This document shows, piece by piece, positions 21,282 to 28,590 of a stretch of DNA of 64,000 bases. This stretch comes from an uncultured Microbacterium sp. GTDB taxonomy: Bacteria; Actinomycetota; Actinomycetes; Actinomycetales; Microbacteriaceae. The stretch spans positions 1 through 64,000 of the forward strand of contig NZ_CAMFHZ010000011.1 of NCBI RefSeq assembly GCF_945952435.1, read 5' to 3'. Both the position numbers and the translations under genes were made by a program. Every line of letters starts with the position of its first letter. Position 1 is the stretch's first letter. The notes under the pieces are model-generated. The model was not told the origin of the DNA, did not search any database, and saw nothing but the letters and a program-made list of their open reading frames with translations.

Positions 21282-22968
21282 CCGCGAGCACCTCGTGCCG
21301 CTCGAGCACCTCGGCCTGGCGCTCGCCGAGCCAGGCACGCAGCGTCAGCATGCCGCCCGACAGCGAGGCGGAGTCGAAGCCCGCCTGGGCCACGACCCGG
21401 TGGGCGATCGCCGACCGCACGCCCGACTGGCACATGACGCGCACCGGCCGACCCGCCGCGGCCTCGCGCACCTCGTCGAGGCGCTCCCGCAGCTCGGTGT
21501 GCGGGATGTTGAGCGAGCCCGGGACGGCACCGGTGGCGTACTCGGCCCGCGTGCGCACATCGAGGATCAGCGCGTTCTCCCGTGCCGACTCGAGCTCCTC
21601 CGGGTACCAGAGCCGCAGCGTGCCGGTCAGCACATTCTCGCCCACCATGCCGGTGAGGTTGACCGGGTCCTTAGCCTGCCCGTAGGGCGGGGAGTAGGCA
21701 AGGTCCAGGTCGATGAGGTCGTCGACGCGCAGGCCCGCGCGGATCGCGGTCGCCAGCACGTCGATGCGCTTGTCGACGCCTTCGGTGCCGACCGCCTGTG
21801 CGCCCAGCAGCAGGCCGTCGGCGGTGCGGATCTGCACGACGAGGTGCACCTGGGCGGCGCCGGGGAAGTAGCCCGCGTGCTGGTTCGGGTGCAGATGCAG
21901 GGTGCGGTAGTCGATGCCCGCGGCATCGAGCGCTACGCGGTTGGCTCCGGTGAGGGCGGCGGTGAGCTCGCCGACCCGCACGATCGCCGTGCCGACCGGG
22001 TGCGGCACGGCCCGGGCGTCGTCGGGGCGCAGGATGTCGTCGGCGATCAGGCGACCCGCGCGGTTCGCCGGCCCCGCGAGGGCGACCGGGCGACGCACGC
22101 TGGTGACGGCGTCGACCGAGACGGTCGCATCCCCCGCGGCCCACACCCCCGGAACGGAGGTGCGGCCGTGCGCGTCCACGATGATCGCGCCGCGCTCGCA
22201 GGCGATGCCGGCGGCCTCGAAGGGCGCCGTGTCGGGACGCACGCCGACCGAGAGCAGGACGATGTCGGCCGCAAGCCGGGTGCCGTCGGCGAGTACGACT
22301 GTGTCGGCGTCGGCCGCGTGCTCGACGCTGGCGGCGGCGATCCCGGTGCGAACCTCGATTCCGTGCTCGCCGAGCTCCTGCGTGATCAGCCACGCCAGCT
22401 CCGTCTCGAGCGGGGGCAGCGGATGCGGGGCGAGCTCGACGACCGAGACCGCCAGGCCTCGTCGGGCCAGCGCCTCGGCGGCCTCGATCCCGATGAAGCC
22501 GGCGCCGAGCACGACGGCTCGCCGGGCTCCCCCGAGCACTTCGTCGCGGAGAGCAACGGCATCCTCCACGGTGCGCAGCGTTCGCACACGCGGCGAGTCG
22601 AGACCCGGCAGCGGCGGGCGCAGGGCCGAGGCGCCCGGCGAGAGCACGAGCGCGTCGTAGGACAGCTCGTGGGCACCGTCGTCCGCCGACTGCACCGACA
22701 CGGTCTTCGCGGTCGTGTCGAGGGCGGTGACCTCGCTGCGGGTGCGCACGTCGAGGGCGAGAGCCGCCCGCAGCGACGCAGGCGTCTGCACCAGCAGCGA
22801 CCGCTCCTCGGTGATCTCACCGCCGACGAAGTAGGGCAGACCGCAGTTCGCGAACGACACGTGGGTGCCGCGTTCGAGCACGACGATCTCGGCGCTCTCG
22901 TCGAGCCGGCGGGCCCGGGCGGCGCAGCTCATGCCTCCGGCGACCCCGCCGACGATCACGATCCTCAT
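21274..22968 (-). CDS. CoA-disulfide reductase with C-terminal rhodanese domain
   Basis: 564 residues. The FAD motif VIVGGVAGGMSCAARARRL is at the N-terminus. The single active Cys42 in SFANCGLPYF is the hallmark of the CoA-disulfide/NADH oxidase group, and VVLGAGFIGIEAAEALAR is the NAD(P)H-binding motif. Residues about 460-564 are a rhodanese with the loop MCQSGVRSA. Fusions of this type (CoADR-Rhd) reduce CoA persulfide, polysulfide or disulfide in other bacteria. The start overlaps the thioredoxin stop by ATGA. It is the main enzyme of the operon. Confidence 0.92.
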   Translation of the reverse strand: MRIVIVGGVAGGMSCAARARRLDESAEIVVLERGTHVSFANCGLPYFVGGEITEERSLLVQTPASLRAALALDVRTRSEVTALDTTAKTVSVQSADDGAHELSYDALVLSPGASALRPPLPGLDSPRVRTLRTVEDAVALRDEVLGGARRAVVLGAGFIGIEAAEALARRGLAVSVVELAPHPLPPLETELAWLITQELGEHGIEVRTGIAAASVEHAADADTVVLADGTRLAADIVLLSVGVRPDTAPFEAAGIACERGAIIVDAHGRTSVPGVWAAGDATVSVDAVTSVRRPVALAGPANRAGRLIADDILRPDDARAVPHPVGTAIVRVGELTAALTGANRVALDAAGIDYRTLHLHPNQHAGYFPGAAQVHLVVQIRTADGLLLGAQAVGTEGVDKRIDVLATAIRAGLRVDDLIDLDLAYSPPYGQAKDPVNLTGMVGENVLTGTLRLWYPEELESARENALILDVRTRAEYATGAVPGSLNIPHTELRERLDEVREAAAGRPVRVMCQSGVRSAIAHRVVAQAGFDSASLSGGMLTLRAWLGERQAEVLERHEVLADA

Positions 22969-23345
22969 CGCGCGACCTCCTGCTCCGCCTTCTGTGCGGC
23001 GACCTGTGCGCGCACGGCATCCATGTCCAGGCCCCGCACGCCCGCGATCAGTTGGTCGAGCTGCGGTGCGCCGAGAGCGCCGGGTTGCGAGAAGACCAGC
23101 ACACCCTCGCGGAACACCATGAGCGTCGGGATCGAGGAGATGTGGAAGGCAGTCGAGAGCTCGCGCTGACCCTCGGTGTCGACCTTGCCGAACACGATGT
23201 CGCGATGCTGCTCGGACGCCTTCTCGAAGATGGGAGCGAACATCCGGCACGGGCCGCACCACGCGGCCCAGAAGTCGAGGAACACGATGTCGTTCTGATC
23301 GACGACGTCGTGGAATCCCTGGATGGTGATCTCTCGGGTGGCCAT
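22965..23345 (-). CDS. Thioredoxin
   Basis: 126 residues. The active site WCGPC is at residues 29-33 within VFLDFWAAWCGPCRMFAPIF. The cis-Pro segment is SSIPTLMVFREG. A 20-residue helical tail extends beyond the usual end. In this operon it would supply electrons to release sulfur from rhodanese or DsrE persulfides (inference). GAAAGGCC precedes the ATG. Its end overlaps the CoA-disulfide reductase start. Confidence 0.9.
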   Translation of the reverse strand: MATREITIQGFHDVVDQNDIVFLDFWAAWCGPCRMFAPIFEKASEQHRDIVFGKVDTEGQRELSTAFHISSIPTLMVFREGVLVFSQPGALGAPQLDQLIAGVRGLDMDAVRAQVAAQKAEQEVAR

Positions 23346-23368
23346 GTCGGGCCTTTCGTTGCGGGTCG

Positions 23369-23743
23369 TCAGTCGACGACGGTGAGTCCAGTCGCGGTCG
23401 CGGCGTCGGAGATGCCGCCCGCGTCATGGACGGAGGTGAAGCCGACCTGCTCCATCAGAGCGACCGCGCGGGAGGAACGGTTGCCGGACTGGCAGTAGAC
23501 GACGTAGTCGGCCGTCGGGTCGAGTGCCGCGAGCTCAATCTCGAAGCCGGCGGCGCTGACGTCGAGGTTGACCGCGCCGTCGAGATGCCCGGCAGCGTAC
23601 TCAGCGGGGGTGCGCACGTCGACGACGGTCGTCTGGGCCGTCACCTCGATCGTGGATGCCGCGGGCGCGCATGCCGTGACGGTCCCTGCTGCGAGCAGCA
23701 GCAGGGGGATCGCCAGCAGCAGGATGCCGCGTGTCCTTCTCAC
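23369..23743 (-). CDS. Rhodanese-domain lipoprotein
   Basis: 124 residues starting with GTG in the stop of the small Cys-rich gene (GTGA). A signal peptide VRRTRGILLLAIPLLLLAAG leads to a lipobox VTAC (Cys25). The mature part is a single rhodanese domain with VVDVRTPAEYAAGHLDGAVN and the active-site loop YCQSGNRSS (Cys84). It would act at the outer face of the membrane, taking sulfur from extracellular donors. An upstream extension of the frame reads through the operator region and is not coding. Confidence 0.87.
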   Translation of the reverse strand: MRRTRGILLLAIPLLLLAAGTVTACAPAASTIEVTAQTTVVDVRTPAEYAAGHLDGAVNLDVSAAGFEIELAALDPTADYVVYCQSGNRSSRAVALMEQVGFTSVHDAGGISDAATATGLTVVD

Positions 23744-23874
23744 GCGACGCCCGCGTAATCGTGTCCCGGGCAACGGTCTCCCTCGGGCACACCCCACAGC
23801 GCCTCTTCGACGTGCTGGCCGCACCCGGTCCACGTCGCCTTGCCGCACTCTGCACATGTCACCTTGCTGCACAT
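23740..23874 (-). CDS. 44-residue Cys-rich protein (CGQHV family), copy 1
   Basis: Reads MCSKVTCAECGKATWTGCGQ then HVEEALWGVPEGDRCPGHDY. It shares the frame of Cys and His residues with the 53-residue protein of the same operon. It is the first gene after the promoter, with a strong ribosome binding site (AAGGAGTGCGAG-ATG). Its stop overlaps the GTG of the rhodanese lipoprotein. The residues CxxCGKxTWxGC suggest a zinc ribbon or a redox/persulfide site. Function unknown; the repeated pairing with a sulfurtransferase suggests a partner role. Confidence 0.85.
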   Translation of the reverse strand: MCSKVTCAECGKATWTGCGQHVEEALWGVPEGDRCPGHDYAGVA

Positions 23875-23892
23875 CTCGCACTCCTTGGACCA

Positions 23893-23934
23893 TAAACCCC
23901 TGGGGGTATACACCAAGATACTCCCAGGGGTTTA
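23893..23934 (-). promoter_or_regulatory. CsoR/CstR-type operator at the promoter of the sulfur operon
   Basis: Two 17-bp arms, TAAACCCCTGGGGGTAT and ATACTCCCAGGGGTTTA, are inverted around an 8-nt spacer and match at 16 of 17 positions. Each arm is itself a pseudo-palindrome of the ACCCC-GGGGT type recognised by CsoR/CstR proteins. The site lies 19 nt before the ATG of the first gene of the minus-strand operon. A TATACC on the minus strand inside the left arm could be the -10 element, so binding would block transcription. Confidence 0.75.
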
Positions 23935-24064
23935 CTTCACGCAAGTTCGATTCGATGCTTCGACGCCGGAGAACGTGCCGGCGCACGAGACGCCTGCGCT
24001 GCTCCCGGAACACGCGCGACGCGAGACATGACGCAGTCTGAACTGTGCTGAAAGCATGCTCTCG

Positions 24065-24514
24065 CTACCGGCCCGTTGGCGGACGAAGCGTAATCCCAGT
24101 GGCGATGATCGCCACTCGCATGGTTTCTTGGTTCACGTCGAGATGCCTTGCGACTTGGGAGAGTGAAAGGCCGGACTCGTAGAGACGCGCCGCCTCGGTC
24201 ACCTGATCGAGCGTCAACGACTGGCGGCGAACGACGATTCGAGCATCCCGAAGTATTCGGAGGATGGTGGACTTGGCGACACCGAAGTCAGCCGCCAGCG
24301 CAGTGGAAGTCGCTCCATCCTTGTAGCGCGCGACGACAACCGCCTGATCTTCGTCGCTCAGTCGGTTCCACCCACGCTTCACGCGGGGTTGGAGACTTCG
24401 CGCAGGATCCCCGATCGCCCCCGAAATCTCGCGGATCTGGGCGGCCGTAACAGAGGTCGATGATTTATTGGAACAGAGGTAGACAATGTCGACCACATTG
24501 AGGCTCGGAATCAC
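24065..24514 (-). CDS. Protein with two helix-turn-helix motifs
   Basis: 149 residues. Two resolvase-type HTH segments are visible: LSDEDQAVVVARYKDGATST with DFGVAKSTILRILRDA, and LTLDQVTEAARLYESGLSLS with VARHLDVNQETMRVAI. Similar proteins are found beside recombinases and on mobile islands in Actinobacteria. The start GTG (about 24514) has no strong ribosome binding site, so the N-terminus is uncertain. Codon use is less GC-biased than in the core genes. It may be a regulator or a recombinase-derived DNA-binding protein. Confidence 0.65.
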   Translation of the reverse strand: MIPSLNVVDIVYLCSNKSSTSVTAAQIREISGAIGDPARSLQPRVKRGWNRLSDEDQAVVVARYKDGATSTALAADFGVAKSTILRILRDARIVVRRQSLTLDQVTEAARLYESGLSLSQVARHLDVNQETMRVAIIATGITLRPPTGR

Positions 24515-24576
24515 GGGGACGTCGCGCGGTTCCGGGCCTCTGTCGTATCCGCCGTAGTGCCGTGGTTGTGCGCTCG

Positions 24577-24822
24577 TTATGCAGTTGCTCGCGGAACGAG
24601 CGCTGAAGCGCCCTCCGCACCACGTCGAGCGGCATCGCCGATCAGGTGTGTGTAGATGCCGCTCGTGACCGAGATCGACGAGTGGCCGAGTCGCTTTGAC
24701 ACGAGTGCGATGTAGGCACCGCTCGCGAGCGTCAGCGACGCGTGCATGTGTCGCAGCCCGTGCGGCGTCATCGCGGGCAGCGCGACGTCACGACGCAGCG
24801 AGTCGAACAGGCGCGTCACGTA
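24577..24822 (-). pseudogene. C-terminal remnant of a tyrosine recombinase (phage-type integrase)
   Basis: The frame YVTRLFDSLRRDVALPAMTP, HGLRHMHASLTLASGAYIAL, RLGHSSISVTSGIYTHLIGD contains the HxLR, RLGH and Tyr (IYTHL) active residues of integrase C-termini. The N-terminal arm- and core-binding domains and the first catalytic Arg are missing. The remnant is joined at about 24822 to part of an IS5-type transposase, so it was truncated by a transposition or deletion. Confidence 0.75.
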
Positions 24823-24923
24823 AGCGGGTGACCGCGGCGCCCGGAGTCCGAGGCCAGTAACGGCTCGATCCGCTCCCACTGCTCGCCCGTAAAGACCCGA
24901 TACCTCGAACCCCTTGACGTCAC
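24816..24923 (-). pseudogene. N-terminal remnant of an IS5-type transposase
   Basis: Reads SRYRVFTGEQWERIEPLLAS then DSGRRGHPLT and a stop. This is the start of IS5-family transposases (xFTDEQWxRIEPLLPxxxGRRGRP). The catalytic part is missing; the frame runs into the tyrosine recombinase remnant at about 24822. It shows that two broken mobile elements are fused here. Confidence 0.65.
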
Positions 24924-24967
24924 CCAGCTAGAATCCCGCGAGCCCAACTGGACAGGGGCGACATTCC

Positions 24968-25597
24968 CTAGATCCTTTCGAGCCTTCCCGGAATGTCCCA
25001 TGCTGCTGCCAGCCTTGAAGGAGTGAGCGGCTCCGCGGCTCCGAAGAAGTCGCAGAACTTCATCAGGAGAGGGTTCCAGAGAGCCGGATCGACGTAGTCC
25101 GTGCCCGGGACGATCAGGCTCGTATCGACATGTGATCTGAGGATATGCGCGTGGATTGCCCGCGCATTGCCGAAGTCGTGCATGTCGACGACCTTGCACT
25201 CCAGTTGGATCGGGCATTCGGCGACCATGTCGGCTGCGACGAGGTCCGCTGGTTCAGGTGTGAGGCCTGCCGCTTCGAACTTTCGGGGCTCGTACCTGTA
25301 TCCCTTCTCGAGCTTATGAGGGCTGAGTTCTTCTTCTCCGGTGAGAAGCGCGAGCCGATCGACGTGGTGAACCAAGTCGGCAGAGGCCAGATTCAGGACG
25401 AGTTCGCCGGTCCGCGCTGCATTGGTGGTCGTGCGAGACGAGCGACTCATTCCGAGCATGGCGTCTGAATCGAGCCACCACGCCGAAGACATGGGGGCGA
25501 TGTTGGTACTTCCGTCCGGATTCAGGGTCGAGATAAGAACGACGGGGGTTCCGTAGTAATGAACTTTGAGCGGTACGACCTTGTGCACGGGACCCAT
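24968..25597 (-). CDS. Flavin reductase family protein (FMN-binding split barrel)
   Basis: 209 residues from this start. HYYGTPVVLISTLNPDGSTN then IAPMSSAWWL and SRSSRTTTNAARTGELVLNL are typical of DIM6/NTAB flavin reductases and flavoprotein oxygenases. The ATG at 25597 has GAGGAAAC at the right spacing; an in-frame ATG at 25639 would add 14 residues but lacks a ribosome binding site. GC content is lower than in core genes. It stands alone between mobile-element remnants, so it is probably a passenger gene of the island. The substrate is unknown. Confidence 0.78.
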   Translation of the reverse strand: MGPVHKVVPLKVHYYGTPVVLISTLNPDGSTNIAPMSSAWWLDSDAMLGMSRSSRTTTNAARTGELVLNLASADLVHHVDRLALLTGEEELSPHKLEKGYRYEPRKFEAAGLTPEPADLVAADMVAECPIQLECKVVDMHDFGNARAIHAHILRSHVDTSLIVPGTDYVDPALWNPLLMKFCDFFGAAEPLTPSRLAAAWDIPGRLERI

Positions 25598-25754
25598 TGT
25601 TTCCTCTGGGACGGTGCCGTTCTGGCGGTTATCGGTCATCGCATCGAGCTGAAGTGTCGTCCAAGAGCCGGCCTCGCTGAGGATGGCGCAAAGAGTGACG
25701 CCGACGAGGACGGTGGTCGCGAGCGTGTTGTCCCGGCGAGCGGCTCTCGGCCGG

Positions 25755-25880
25755 ATGGCCGACCGGTTCGCGCTGCAGCGCGCCCAACTGTTTGCGATCG
25801 CTCACCGCACATTGGGCGCGCCGTGGAGCGCCGACGCGGCTGCGGGACTCCGAGGTCGAGGTGTCGAGCGACGCCACCGC
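25755..25880 (+). pseudogene. Degenerate ECF sigma-factor-like fragment
   Basis: The plus strand reads MADRFALQRAQLFAIAHRTL then GAPWSADA, and after a frame change RLRDSEVEVS. Together they resemble region 2 of SigJ-type sigma factors (FExxRPxLxAIAYRMLGS-AxD ... LRxxxxEV). The conserved helix between the two parts is missing. No intact gene is seen between 25640 and 26051; the rest of this 412-nt stretch shows nothing else I can support. Confidence 0.4.
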
Positions 25881-26051
25881 CGTGCGGCGTCCGCAGCGGG
25901 AACCGCTCAGGGCGCGCCGCTGCTGGCCGATCGCGTCCGGGGCGCCGGCGCGGTCGCCACCTCTCTCGCTGTGTACGTTCGAACGCTCGTGACGACGGCG
26001 TAATCAGTCGGCCCCTTCATCATCGCGGCCCGATGTGAGAACAATGGAGAC

Positions 26052-26459
26052 ATGACGATGCAGCCCCCGGAGAGTTTCCCGCCTCCTGCCGTGCCGTATG
26101 GCCTTGCGTCCCCTCAGGATTCTCGCAGTTCCGGCGCACGGACGGCGGACCTGGTCGTAACCATCATCCTGCTGATCGCAGGCGTCTTCGGATTCGCGAT
26201 ACTCGCGTTCGTGTCGCTCTTCCTCGCAATGATGTCCGACGGATGCATGGGCGGCACGTGCGACACCGGTCTCATGTCGATTGGTTGGTTGATCGCTCTG
26301 ATCGCACCTCCCATCGTGTTCATCGCAACGGTCGTATGGACCATCGTCCGCCTTGTGCGTCGAAGGATCGCCTGGTGGCTTCCCCTCGCTGGCGGGATCC
26401 TCGCCGTGCTGATCTGGCTGGGCGGCGTCGCTCTCATGGACGCGGGCCTCACGCGGTGA
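26052..26459 (+). CDS. Small membrane protein with a proline-rich N-terminus
   Basis: 135 residues. The first 30 residues are Pro/Ser-rich and hydrophilic. Three hydrophobic segments follow: about 32-56 (LVVTIILLIAGVFGFAILAF), 74-100 and 110-130. The loop CMGGTC between the first two contains two Cys. GGAG 4-5 nt upstream of the ATG supports the start. No family with a known function is recognised. It borders the hydrolase remnant. Confidence 0.7.
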   Translation: MTMQPPESFPPPAVPYGLASPQDSRSSGARTADLVVTIILLIAGVFGFAILAFVSLFLAMMSDGCMGGTCDTGLMSIGWLIALIAPPIVFIATVVWTIVRLVRRRIAWWLPLAGGILAVLIWLGGVALMDAGLTR

Positions 26460-26589
26460 TGCCTCGGGGGTGCCGATGGCCCTCCGAGCGGCCGCGGTGG
26501 CGCGAGGGCTCCCGGGACGACTCCGTGCGTGGATGCGCTCCAGGTGTCAGGAGCCTGCGCCCGCGTCGACCGCAGGATCCCCCCGGGTG

Positions 26590-27247
26590 CGGTGCCGCCG
26601 GGACGGTTCCGACGACGTTCTTCCTCGACGGCCGTACGCGACGGCTCACGCCCGAGGCGCCCGCGGATCCGGCCACCGTCGCCTACGAGGTCGGCAAGAA
26701 CCCGGACGCGGCCTCGTTCCTCGTGCGTTTCGAGACCGCGACCGAGCTCGTCGGCTACCCCACGGCCCACCTCTTCGTCGAGGCGGTCGACGCCGACGAC
26801 ATGAATCTCTTCGTCCTGATCCAGAAGCTCGACGCCTTCGGGACGCCCCTGGAGCAGTTCACCGTGCCGAACCAGAGCGCGATGGCACACGATCTCACCG
26901 ACCACGGCGCCACGATCCTGAAGTACAAGGGATCGGATGGGCGCCTGCGCGTCTCCGCCCGCCATCTCGACGAGACGGCGACGACCGAGGACGTTCCGGT
27001 GCACTCCTTCGACCGGGTCGACAAGCTCAGCCCGGGGGAGGTCGTGGAGGTCGACATTGAGCTGCTCCCTCTCGGACTCTCCTTCGCGCCGGGGGAGCAG
27101 CTGCGCTTCATCGTCAACGCCCGCAATCTCCTGGGCACCCTCATGCCCGGGATCGTCGAGTACGTCCCCGAGAACCGGGGTACGCACATCGTCCACACGG
27201 GCGCCGAGCGTGCCTCGTACCTGCGGCTGCCCGTCCGCACGCGGTGA
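26590..27247 (+). pseudogene. C-terminal fragment of a CocE/NonD hydrolase (X-Pro dipeptidyl-peptidase C-domain)
   Basis: The frame includes FFLDGRTRRLTPEAPADPAT, FVEAVDADDMNLFVLIQKLD, KYKGSDGRLRVSARHLDE and LPLGLSFAPGEQLRFIVNAR. These belong to the jelly-roll C-terminal domain of CocE/NonD family alpha/beta hydrolases. The catalytic alpha/beta domain with its Ser, Asp and His is absent, and upstream the frame overlaps the membrane protein gene. The C-terminus and stop are intact, so it looks like a 5' deletion at the right edge of the accessory region. Confidence 0.78.
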
Positions 27248-27299
27248 CCCGGCCCGGCTCAGTCCTCTGCGCTCAGCTCCCGCCGTCAGAACCCGCCGA

Positions 27300-27734
27300 T
27301 CAGCGTTGTTCCGCGATGTCGCGCAGCGTGTTCAGTAGCTGTCCCCACATCGCGCTCGAATGCGCGGCCGCCTCTGCGGTCGGGTTGTTGTCCTGCGTGA
27401 GCACGACGTCCGTGCCGTTCCCGTGCTCCGACAGCTTGAAGGTCAGGGTGTGGTGGTTCTCCGGCACGTCCGGCTCTCCCGAGAGCGGGCTGAAGTGGGT
27501 GAACCGGAGGAGCCTGTCCTGTTCGACGGCGAGCACCTCGCCCCGGTCCTGATACCGCTTTCCCTCCCATTCGCCCGACCAGGTCACCACGGTGCCCGGC
27601 GTCCACTCGGCCGTCACCGATGCGCCGTGCCAGAGGGCGGACGCGTGTGCGGGATCGAGGAGGGCGTTCCAGACCTGCGCGGCGTCGGCCGCGATCCGCA
27701 CCCGTGCGGTCGCGAGGTGATCCTCTGAGCTCAT
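27300..27734 (-). CDS. SRPBCC (AHSA1-like) family protein
   Basis: 144 residues. ARVRIAADAAQVWNALLDPA at the N-terminus and WSGEWEGKRYQDRGEVLAVE are typical of the SRPBCC/AHSA1 fold. A helix at the C-terminus (SSAMWGQLLNTLRDIAEQ) completes the helix-grip. The ligand is unknown. It stands alone, divergent from the DUF1275 gene with 145 nt between them. An upstream open extension beyond ATG 27734 is a shadow of the opposite strand. Confidence 0.83.
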   Translation of the reverse strand: MSSEDHLATARVRIAADAAQVWNALLDPAHASALWHGASVTAEWTPGTVVTWSGEWEGKRYQDRGEVLAVEQDRLLRFTHFSPLSGEPDVPENHHTLTFKLSEHGNGTDVVLTQDNNPTAEAAAHSSAMWGQLLNTLRDIAEQR

Positions 27735-27879
27735 CGTCCGCCTGCTTTCGCCGTGTTCGTCGAGTCTCCTCCGCGACGGCGCCGCTGTCGAGGGCGCAGG
27801 TCGTTTGCTCCGCGGAGAACGCGGCGCGCACAATGGAGCGGACCGATGCACGGGGATCGGTCCGGGGAGGAGAGCGCGC

Positions 27880-28530
27880 GTGCGCAGGGTGTCGCGTCGG
27901 GGCTGGGCGATCTCGCTGGCGTTGAGCATCGTCGCCGGATACGTGGACGGCATCGGCTTCATCGAGACCGGCGGCTTCTTCGTCTCGTTCATGAGCGGGA
28001 ACTCGACGCAGGCCGGAGTCGAGCTCTCCGCAGGGGAGGGGGTGCGCGCGCTGTTCCCCCTGTTCCTCGTCGCGGCGTTCGTTCTCGGCGTCGCGCTGGC
28101 CGCGGCGGTGGTGGGGGAGCGCCCTCGCAGGAGGGCTGCGGCGGTCGGCGGAGCGGCGCTCGCGGTCGGGCTCTGCGCCGTCTGGGGGGCGAGCGCCCCG
28201 GGCGTTCTCTGGCGCTTCGGCCCCCTCGCTCTCGCGATGGGGGCGCTCAACACGCTCTATCTCGCCGAGGGGCGTGCGCGTGTCGCGGTCACCTACGCGA
28301 CCGGGACTCTGGTGAGCCTCGGGCTGGCCCTCGCCGCGCTCGTCACCGGTCGCTCGCGGACGGCCTGGCGCAGGCCCTTTTTTCTGTGGGGATCGTTGGC
28401 GGGGGGAGCGGTGATCGGGGCTTTCGTCCATCGCTTCTGGGGCGGCGGTGCCTTGGTGGTCGCCGCGTCGGCCCTCGCGGTCCTGGCTGTCGTCGTCGCC
28501 ACCGTCGGGGGGACGGAGCAGAACGCCTGA
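27880..28530 (+). CDS. DUF1275 (YoaK-like) membrane protein
   Basis: 216 residues. The family signature GYVDGIGFIETGGFFVSFMS then GNSTQAGVEL is in the first transmembrane helix region. Five to six further hydrophobic segments follow. GTG 27880 is chosen since GGGGAGGAGA lies 7 nt upstream and the protein starts at the usual place. The function of the family is not established. Codon use is as in core genes. Confidence 0.83.
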   Translation: MRRVSRRGWAISLALSIVAGYVDGIGFIETGGFFVSFMSGNSTQAGVELSAGEGVRALFPLFLVAAFVLGVALAAAVVGERPRRRAAAVGGAALAVGLCAVWGASAPGVLWRFGPLALAMGALNTLYLAEGRARVAVTYATGTLVSLGLALAALVTGRSRTAWRRPFFLWGSLAGGAVIGAFVHRFWGGGALVVAASALAVLAVVVATVGGTEQNA

Positions 28531-28567
28531 CCGGACCGTCGCCTAACACGATCGGTGGCGGAGTGGG

Positions 28568-28586
28568 TGAGGTAAGGCTAACCTAA
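28568..28586 (+). promoter_or_regulatory. DtxR/IdeR-type iron box
   Basis: TGAGGTAAGGCTAACCTAA matches the 19-bp DtxR/IdeR consensus TTAGGTTAGGCTAACCTAA at 17 positions. It ends 4 nt before the GTG of the SIP-like gene, overlapping the expected promoter. Iron-dependent repression is the expected effect. Confidence 0.82.
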
Positions 28587-28590
28587 GAGG

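Noticed and set aside
23744..24013. Longer N-terminus for the rhodanese lipoprotein
   Set aside because: It would cross the 44-residue gene and the operator. The GTG at 23743 gives a perfect signal peptide and lipobox.
25640..26051. Several overlapping open frames between the flavin reductase and the membrane protein
   Set aside because: None has a ribosome binding site or a complete domain. Only a weak sigma-like remnant can be supported.
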